Shown: positions 56,220 through 64,000 of the stretch, piece by piece
Layout of the letters: each line of letters starts with the position of its first letter
Numbering within the stretch: the stretch's first letter is position 1
Assembly: GCA_025738555.1 (NCBI GenBank)
Contig: JAOVFP010000005.1
Coordinates: 5,704,001 to 5,768,000, forward strand
Source: Cyathus striatus
Lineage: Eukaryota; Basidiomycota; Agaricomycetes; Agaricales; Nidulariaceae
Reading direction: 5' to 3'
Length of the DNA stretch: 64,000 bases
Notes under the pieces: generated by a model
What the model was told of the DNA's origin: nothing
Database searches by the model: none
Seen by the model: only the letters and a program-made list of their open reading frames with translations
Made by a program: the position numbers and the translations under genes

Positions 56220-58467
56220 CTAGTGGCTATGGTCGGAACTACCGTGGTGGTGTCCATGGCTTCCTCCAAGATGTCCCTCAGTGTGATGGTGTCCCTCTCC
56301 ATGGTGTCCCCGTCCATGACGCATCGCCGCATCCCAGAAGCCCTTCTCCAATCTTGTACATCTCTCCCAAACCTTCCTCCACTCTTCCAACCTACGCGGT
56401 GAAGGAGGATCCGCTTCAGCACAAGCTTCGATTACCTCTGCAAGAAACACGCTCAGTGAGCCACTGATCTGGAAGCAAGAGAAAATACAAAGGAAAGACG
56501 AACCAAGTCCATTCCGGACAGCTTCCTGATACACACGACCACCGTAGTCTTCCATCCACTGGTCGTACGGGTTTCCGTCTATCTTTACCCAGCTGTCTTT
56601 CTCTGCGGCTTGTCTCTTAAGCCAGAGACCCACTTCGCCATAGCCAAGGAGACAGGCGAGTAGCGCTACGAGGAGTTTGGTACTGTCGCCTAACAGGCAA
56701 ATCCATTCCGTTTATTTAGCTCATCGCGCAGACCTCAGAGGTTGAGACGTACCTTCAAGTCCAACATTCAGTAAATAGGCCCCATACGCAGTTGTCTCTG
56801 TCCCTTCTGGCGTGTTTTCCAGCTCTTCCTCGCTTATTCCCAGCGACAAGCAGAATCCCTTGTGTGTCTTGATTTCGGTGATGACATTATTGATGGTCTG
56901 GGTTGCGCTGCCAATAGCTGTGAAGGAGGACGACTTGGCTGCTAGCAGTCTGTATACACCATCAGTCGTGCCGTTTGGGCCATGACAGAAGAGAGCAGAA
57001 AACAAACCCGTATGCGCGACAATAGTATTTCAGGTAGTGATAATCCTGCCTGCGACAATGTTAGTCGACCACCACAACAAAGAATACGAGAAGAACATAC
57101 TTGATGAAATACGTGAACGCCGACATTGGCAATGTTCCTTTTCCAAGGAGCTTTACGAAATCATGTTCGACGTATTCTTTCCAGATAGACTTGTTGCATT
57201 GGATGAGGAGACGTGTGAACGGGTAAGGGTTGGACCCGGTCCGTCTAGTGCAGCGGTCAGTGCGGGTTGGCACGAGCTGGATGGAATGACACAAGGTATG
57301 GCACATACTGTGGAATAGAAGAGAACTCCAGGGAATGACTATGATTCAACGGTCCATATCCCTTTCCTAGCCCATAGGCAGTTTCGATGCCTAGGTGGGT
57401 ATAGGCAGTACCGTCCTTCGTCGCCTCTTCAACTACGAGCATTCATCAGTGAACATTTTAGAGATGGATCCAAGTTCTCAGGGCCAGAACACATACTATC
57501 TGCTCCCTTGGCAAGCATACTGGTGATTGCACTACTCAGCGTACACCCAGTTCCATGCGTGCTCCTCGACTCAATTCTAGGACGGATAAATAAAATCGGT
57601 TTTTTTTCCTTCTGCTGCAGGACGTCCACCACCAAGTCACTTGTTATTCTCTCCTTCCCACCAGTTTGGAATATCTCCATATTATCTTCCAGAAGCCCGT
57701 ACTTAACTACTTTCAGCCCAGGATGAGCATTCTGAACTCGGTTGATATCATCCACCGTCGCCGCTATGTGGCCGCCTTTTAATAATACTGCCTTGCAGCC
57801 GCACTCGAGAAGGACTTTTGCACCCAAGAGCATGTCCTCAACTGAGGAAATGCGGGTTGGTTCCAAAGAGCACTGGGAAAGGAGTAGTTCTGCTTCAGCC
57901 TTGTTGGGCGTTATGAGTGTGGCTAGAGGGAAAAGCTCCTTGATAAGCGTCTGTATGGCATCGGCGCGAAGGAGGGTATGTCCTGAAGTTGAGACGGATA
58001 CAGGGTCGCATACGAGTGGGGGCATAGGGGTACTGTCGGAATGGTAGTACGATTTAAGTGCTTTCACCACAGCAAGTGCATTTGTTGCGTCGTAAAGCAT
58101 GCCTGTTTTTATTGCGCTCACTCGCATATCCATGAGGACCATTTGGATCTATAAGGAGTGATAATTCGCGACTGCAAATCGCGAAAGTTGGGGAACTGAC
58201 ACGCACTTGTTTCTCGACGAACTCGGGGGGAGAGGGATGGATCGCCTCGACGCCGGAGGTATTTTGCGCCGTCATGGCTGTTATTGCACTGCACCCGTAA
58301 CATCTGAGCGCTGCGATTGTTTTCAGGTCTGCCTGCAATCCCCTACTTGTTCAGAATTGCTCTCTTGAGTTGATTATAGTGCAGGGTCGACATACCTGAA
58401 TACCGGCACCCCCACTGGGATCGGTGCCTGCGATTGTGAGGACTACGGGAGGACGGGTATCTTCCAT
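56220..58467 (-). CDS. THI20: Bifunctional HMP/HMP-P kinase and TenA-type thiaminase (THI20-like)
   Basis: A thiamine-pathway enzyme: the ThiD-like half phosphorylates hydroxymethylpyrimidine twice, and the TenA/THI-4 half salvages thiamine breakdown products. The start at 58467 gives [16 protein letters not shown], the ribokinase-type substrate loop. [31 protein letters not shown] and [19 protein letters not shown] follow; the last is the phosphate-binding anion hole with its Cys. The TenA half starts near 57,260 and runs through [34 protein letters not shown] helices and [11 protein letters not shown]. Several short introns interrupt it. The last 30 or so residues are extremely His-rich ([20 protein letters not shown]), unusual for the family. 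I saw no frame break in the parts I traced. Confidence 0.9.
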
Positions 58468-58682
58468 AATCTCGGTCCGAGGTATCGGTAGAGTTACGGT
58501 TGTTTGAGTGATAGCTTGAGAAGGGCGAGGATCGGGATAGTCAGCTGGACTACTTCATCTAATCACTGCGTCATTGATGTACGGATGCAGAATGTTATTT
58601 GGATCACAGGTCGTTGCAACGAGATACAAACATTACATTCACCCTCGTGGATCCGTCTTTGACACTCGATCATAATGACATT

Positions 58683-60580
58683 ATGAAGTCGCAGTTGCGT
58701 GCTGCGTTTAGTCTGTACGGATCCCCAGCTATTACGCTTGCAGCTGGTACGTCCATCACCTCACATAACTTTTGATACTATACGATTTTTGGACTCTCCT
58801 TTAAAAATGCACTGTTCTCTTTTTTGTTATACCTACTGCATTACTTTACATATAAGTACTTACTTCGCCTCCGTCTAAATGGTTAAAATCCTGGTGTACC
58901 TGCGCGGGTGTAGGATACCTCAGTTCACCCCCAGTACTCTCGCCATTACCATTTCTATATTATCCCGTAGTACTTTCATACTTGATACTTACAGTTTTCA
59001 TCTTTCCGTATTAAAAACATACTCATCTAAATGAGATATTTGGACATACGGGTATAAAAGGTGGAGGGAACACCGCTCAGTGGGCCAATTATCCCGGTAT
59101 GAAGACCCCATATCTCCATATATAGATCGTGCTAATTGTCGATTTAGAGGCGAATGCCTGGATGGTGCCCTTATTTCTTTACTGGAAATGATATCCTTTC
59201 TCTAACGAATTATTAGATGTTCCATGTTCGGGACCACTTCGACTTCACGAACAACGTAGCTTGGTGGAAGAAGCAAGGATGGCCTTTGCTGAAGGTCTGG
59301 TTTCCTTCCCTGGTTGTATTCGCAGCTCTTTAGTGATATCATACATTGTAGGGCGTAGCACAGTTCCATTTAGACAAACTTATTCCAGACTTGCATTTCA
59401 ATGATTCAAGTCTGGTTGTGAATCCGTGTAACTCGCCAGAGCAGGTGCCTATTACATTCGGTGTGTACATGTTTCACTTTTCGGCATCACGGAAGAACAC
59501 AAAAACTAAATTTAACTGATTCTGCTCTGCAGGATGCACGCATGCGCAGCAGATGATTTGGCAACTATTTAACACTGTGGAGAAAGGGTTTGTGACAAGT
59601 GGAGGCATCGACACCGAGTTCCTTGCTGGTACGACTTTGTTTATAGGCTTGTAATCTTGTTCTAAGAGAGCTGCAGAGGTCAAACAAAAGAAGGCACAGA
59701 TGGACAAGGGGGCGCATATCAGGTCTTGGGGTCAACTTCAAGGTCTGTTGCTTGTCTACTGTATGGAGCCTAACATTTACCGACGCTTTGAACTCAGAAT
59801 AGAAAGTTGACCATGACTCTCAAACTGATACACATCGTCATCTGTCGCACCTTATTGGCCTCTATCCAGGTTATACTGTTGCTTCGTATATTCTTCTGTC
59901 CAAGGTCAAGAGCGATATACTAAGAGTGATGTCTTGGCTGCTGCGAGTGTCAGTCTGACTGCCCGAGGGAATGGAACCGGACCAAACACTGATAGCGGCT
60001 GGGAAAAGGCATGGCGTGAGGCTGCCTGGGTACAGCTAGGTAACGAGGATATGTTTTACCATGAGCTCTCTGTAAGCCACTCCTTTGTTATATATATATT
60101 TCACAAGCACCGACACGCGAGGGTTCCGCAGTACGCCATTTTTGAGAACTTTGGGGACAACTTATTCAGCTTGTACAATCCTTTCGACCCCAGTCCCATC
60201 TTCCAGATTGATGCAAATCTAGGCTACCCGGGGGCAGTTATGGTTTGTGGCTTCTATCTATGTCAATACTCTTTATATTTACTCCTATACAGAATTCTCT
60301 TATCCAAGCCCTGGATGTAGCGAACATCTCCACGCCACTAGCGATTTCCCCGCTCCCTGCACTTCCCTCCCAATGGCCATCTGGATTTATCAAAGGTACA
60401 CGTGTTCGGGGCAGAATTACTCTCGATCTTTCGTGGGCTTCTAGAAAACCAAAAAGTGCACAATTCAAGGTGGATAATAGCATCGTACCAAGACAGGTAC
60501 GGGTAGTATATGGAGGAAAGGTAGTCAGTGGATTTAAGACTGCTCCAGGGTTCATGAAGAGTTTAGACCATTTTGGGTAA
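58683..60580 (+). pseudogene. GH95 alpha-L-fucosidase, N-terminal half missing
   Basis: From about 59,010 to 60,580 the exons match the C-terminal part of GH95 fucosidases: [93 protein letters not shown] and FQIDANLGYPGAVM. A full enzyme is about 800 residues; roughly the first half is absent. A start-like peptide (MKSQLRAAFSLYGS) at 58683 is followed by about 300 bp with no GH95 similarity. A frame slip at about 59,889 (one base short after VASY) adds to the damage. It is probably a truncated relic of a secreted plant-polysaccharide-degrading enzyme. Confidence 0.82.
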
Positions 60581-61333
60581 GAAACTTTATAAAACATGTT
60601 CTATGGATTTTGTTTCGAGAGTCATGTGAATAGAAGTCCTGCAGTTTTTTGTATTGACCCTCATATAAAAATCTATAATGGAATAAACTTTGGTCTTATG
60701 ACTACCAATCGTTACCCAATTGTCTACTTGACTTTTCACAGCGGAAAAACCTCGGAGTAAATATACCAACGCAATGAAGCTTCGAAGAGGGTACCAGCGG
60801 CAAAGATCATTATATTGATACATGAATCCATAACCCTTCATGTCATTACAACCCGATACTCATTTTCTGTGATATAAGTTGCAGAGTCAAGTGATAGGAA
60901 ATATTTGATTTCTGCTAATATTGAACTTCACCTTCTAATCCAAACATTGATCTACCAAATACAGTAGATAGATTTCCTAATTTGCTGCTACTTGAAGCCA
61001 TTTCAATTCTCAACGAAGTACAACTGAAATTTAGGTTTACTTTTATTTGATAATGATCCTGTTATACCCACGGCATCTCGTATTAAACGTGTCATTTGAT
61101 TCTTGAAATGCTAGAATAGAACTTAATAGATACCCATTGGAGTCATTGCTCTTGCGCGCAAAATCTCATGATGACTGCATTCACCTGTATTTCCGGAAGT
61201 CAGGTGGGAATTCAAGCCACCTTGGTCCTTCCCTGAGAAGCATGATAACAGCATTTCCGACGTTTCTCCGTAACATTTTGCATTTAAGCCACCTAAAACT
61301 CAGACCTACTATACGCAATATCCACTTATCCTC
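60581..61333. other. Intergenic, no gene seen
   Basis: AT-rich spacer between the GH95 relic and the DUF1479 gene. Confidence 0.6.
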
Positions 61334-63068
61334 ATGTCTCAAGCCAGTGAAAGCACCAGTCTTCGCGATTCAGAACGCTTTGCTCAGATCAAAGCGAACA
61401 TTGCTTCTTTATATCCCAATTTTCAAGCCAATGCTATTCGCGCTTGGAAAGAAGTCATTCCCGAGCTCAATGCTACGGTAGACCAAATTATCCGGGAAGG
61501 AGCAAGCGTAAGCTGCAGAGGAACCATAAACATATTTATAATTCCAACTGACTTTTCCAGTATATTCCCCAGGTCGAGTTCTCGAAAATTCATAATTTGA
61601 GCCAGAAAGAAATCGAACGAATTAAAACTAGAGGTGCTGTCATCGTCGGGGGAGTGGTGAGTCAAGATGAAGCGACTGGATGGAAGACCGAACTGGAGAA
61701 TATCATCAAAGTCAACCCAGATGTCGAACGTAAGTGGTACTCTTGACCTTGCATCGCATCTACCTAATCATCATAATTAGGCACTCCACCGAACCATCCG
61801 CTCATCGTTGAGCTATAGTACGTTCCGCGACGTTTGCAATTTTTTATGGGGTTGCTAAGCTAAACACAGTTGGGCGAAGCCTCAGGTCGATGCACGAGCC
61901 CATCCAAATATGCTAGAGCTTTGTACTTGGTTTAACAAATTATACCATGGAAAAAGCGGCAGTACCATGGAAGGCATAGATCTCTCCACACCGTTGACAT
62001 ATGCGGACCGTTTCCGTATTCGACCCCCGGTATGCCGTGTGATGTTCTACCACCCCATATTGATGGTACGTGTCTATTACGTTTGGGCATGATCTCCGTA
62101 AGTTTTAATTTACGAGTGAAGGAGCTACCATCGAGCGGTGGGAAGAAACAACGGCTAGAAAGTGCTTCGAAAAAATATTTTCTGGAAACTGGCGAATGCA
62201 TGATCCTTATGATATTGATCCTCGGGTTGATGCGAGAACTTCGCTACATGGCAGACCAAACCAAGTGAGTGTAACTCTCCTTTTCAGATTGACACACTTT
62301 TCGACCATTACCAGTGCAGTGTATTCAGGACTTTCCAAGGGTGGCTATCAATGACGTTAGTAGGGACCACGAAATTCCCAATGAATGGTACTTACTATAA
62401 ATCTTTTTAGAGAAACCGGACCAGGAGAAGGAACTATCAGACTACTTCCAGACGTGCATTTAGTTAATGTCTACTTCACACTGCGCCCTTTTTTCCGTCC
62501 ATTGGTCTCTGAGACATCCTCTGAGATTTTTGATGCTGATAACTGGGAGTTCGGTATGCGAAGCCCTAAAATAATTGAAGATAACTTAGCCTTAAGACCG
62601 TTTACAGATATATCTTTTCCAGACTTTCCAGGAATTGTCCCCAAAAATGGGGGCTACGTCTCATGGCCTTCTGCGAGCTTGCATCCACATCTAAGACTAA
62701 ATGAAACTATGACTTCTGTTCCTAAAGTGTTCCCTGGAGATACGGTATTTTGGCACTCGGATGTAATACACTCCGTGGAGAAAGAGCACCATGGAAAGAA
62801 CGATGCAGCAGGTTAGGTCTTCTCAACGTACGGTGCCAAAAGTCTAATGAGCTAATAAAAACTTCTAGTAATGTATATCCCGGCGGTACCATTGACACCT
62901 TTGAACAAAGCCTACATTGAAAACCAGTGCAAGCAGTTCTTGGACGGAAAGAGACCGACTGATTTTCGACAGGGTAGATCGGAGAAGGGGTTCATAGGGA
63001 TTGCTACAGAGAAAGACATAAAGTTGCCGTTGGGACGGATTGCGATGGGATTGCCGCTTGTGGTATAA
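61334..63068 (+). CDS. DUF1479 family Fe(II)/2-oxoglutarate-type oxygenase (one-base frameshift)
   Basis: Member of the DUF1479 (YbiU-like) family, a double-stranded beta-helix fold related to 2-oxoglutarate dioxygenases; the substrate is unknown. The start at 61334 (MSQASESTSLRDSERFAQIK) leads through about eight exons. Family landmarks: GAVIVGGVVSQDEATGWKTE, PLTYADRFRIRPP, the HxD iron-ligand motif PPHIDG, IERWEE, TGPGEGTIRLLPD, HPHLRLNETM, and VFWHSDVIHSVEKEHHGK with the distal His. It ends GRIAMGLPLVV. The HxD segment is out of frame with the preceding exon unless the C5 run at 62024-62028 has one more base. Everything downstream is coherent, so this is probably a sequence error rather than a dead gene. 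Confidence 0.85.
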
Positions 63069-63352
63069 ACGATTCTGAACAGATGACTGTTCACCTTAGA
63101 CTTGCCATATGTTGCGTTCAAGTTCAATACGTTGTCAATACTTATACGGTTAACTGTAACATAGCTCTGGCAAATGGTTATGTAATAAAATATTTGTTTG
63201 ACATTGCAGATTTTGCCAAATAGAGCCATAAGCGCCTTGTACTTGAAGCCAACTTGAAGTTGACTTGAAGCTTGAAAATTCAACCTAGTTTGCAATATTT
63301 CGTGCCATTTTAATAATGTAAATGTGATTCACTAGCATTGGCACAACGCAGT

Positions 63353-63738
63353 TCAAGAAGGTGTACGATTCACCATCGGTGGCGTGTATTGTACTGTTGG
63401 AGCAGGCTGTTGAACAATCTGGGGTGGTTGGTGAACAGCTTGCGGTGCGTGATGCGCAGCTTGAGGAGTGTGATGAATAACTGGTGGCGTATTATGGAGA
63501 GCAGGAGGGGTATGATGGACAGGAGGGGGTGTACGTTGGACTGCTGGAGTGGTATGGATTGCCACTGGCGATGGGTACGTGACAGGGGGCGTATTATGTA
63601 CAGCAGGCCGGGTCTGTTAACTGGCGGTAATGGCGGGGGTGGGGGCTGAAGAATCTGATTCCATGAACGATTGGAGCCCGATCTGCTGTTGTGGCTATAA
63701 TTCGGCATTAGTAAATACATTAGCTTCGGCTCATACAC
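63353..63738 (-). CDS. His/Pro/Gln-rich repeat protein, C-terminal part (partial)
   Basis: The minus-strand 3' end of a gene that probably continues right of the window. The C-terminal ~70 residues are a tandem repeat of an 8-10 residue unit (variants of VHHTPPALHNTPP, VHQPPQIVQQP), preceded in another frame by a proline run (PPPPPLPPVNRP). One more base in the G3 run at 63610-63612 would join the two frames. Low-complexity proteins of this kind give no functional clue. Confidence 0.5.
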
Positions 63739-64000
63739 AAAATTCTGTTTGAAGTAATATACGGTGAGTACTGTTACCTGCTACTAGTATTTGTGACCAT
63801 CACTCACTGAATATTAGTACAGTACTTTATAGATGTACAACGAGTGTATGCCGTGTACCAATGCAAGTTCATGATAGTCCATGTTATACAGTCTTTCCAT
63901 TGTTGCTGTGAACAATGTAAGACGATGATGTGGATTACACGCGCATATAGGTTCAACTTGGTGGAAGCGATGAATATGAAATTTACCACAAGTGCATAAT
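63739..64000. other. Window edge, nothing recognised
   Basis: Possibly intron or upstream exon of the His/Pro-rich gene; no convincing coding sequence. Confidence 0.4.

Overview
This is nuclear DNA from a mushroom-forming basidiomycete (Agaricomycetes-type). Genes are split by many short introns of about 45-65 bp with GT..AG ends. Typical families are present: KNH-like secreted proteins, a DUF6534 membrane protein, a DUF1479 oxygenase, an F-box gene, a chromodomain Ty3/Gypsy element and a Tad-like LINE. No bacterial or organellar features are visible.

Layout. 1-3,400: the SAGA/ADA subunit Ada3/Ngg1 (minus, runs off the left edge) and, divergently, an SLC41/MgtE-type magnesium transporter. 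3,400-10,700: two paralogous small secreted KNH-like proteins around an unrecognised gene, then a proline-rich single-pass membrane protein. 10,700-29,800: a transposon island with a 923-bp non-autonomous hAT-like element (perfect 8-bp target duplication), a nearly intact 6,986-bp Ty3/Gypsy chromovirus (99% identical LTRs, 5-bp target duplication), and a fossil LINE almost stripped of CG dinucleotides. 30,400-33,000: a tandem pair of NmrA/EasG-like dehydrogenases. 33,270-40,200 (minus strand): Hul5/UBE3C-type HECT ubiquitin ligase, an F-box protein and a short COG2, plus a stray ornithine aminotransferase exon on the plus strand. 40,950-46,560: DUF6534 membrane protein, ATP synthase subunit f with a 9-nt microexon, a Ser/Pro-rich membrane protein and a CG-poor orphan gene. 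46,600-50,300: little coding sequence, two tandem-repeat tracts and an intron-containing tRNA-Glu(UUC). 50,670-56,000: an inverted pair of endonuclease III (NTH1) genes, one dead and one intact, flanking a CENP-B/psq-HTH plus SAP protein. 56,200-64,000: THI20-type thiamine enzyme, a truncated GH95 fucosidase, a DUF1479 oxygenase and a His/Pro-rich ORF.

The host genes are an ordinary mixture (chromatin, ubiquitin, Golgi, mitochondrial, DNA repair, vitamin); I see no metabolic cluster. The most striking cross-window pattern is that about ten otherwise good reading frames are each broken by exactly one missing base, mostly in short homopolymers and always in the minus-one direction. This suggests homopolymer under-calling in the assembly and affects how every 'broken' gene here should be read. 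I did not find a clearly new multi-gene system. The best candidates for new biology are the HTH-SAP protein between the NTH1 copies, the CG-methylation imprint on transposons of different ages, and the His-tailed THI20.
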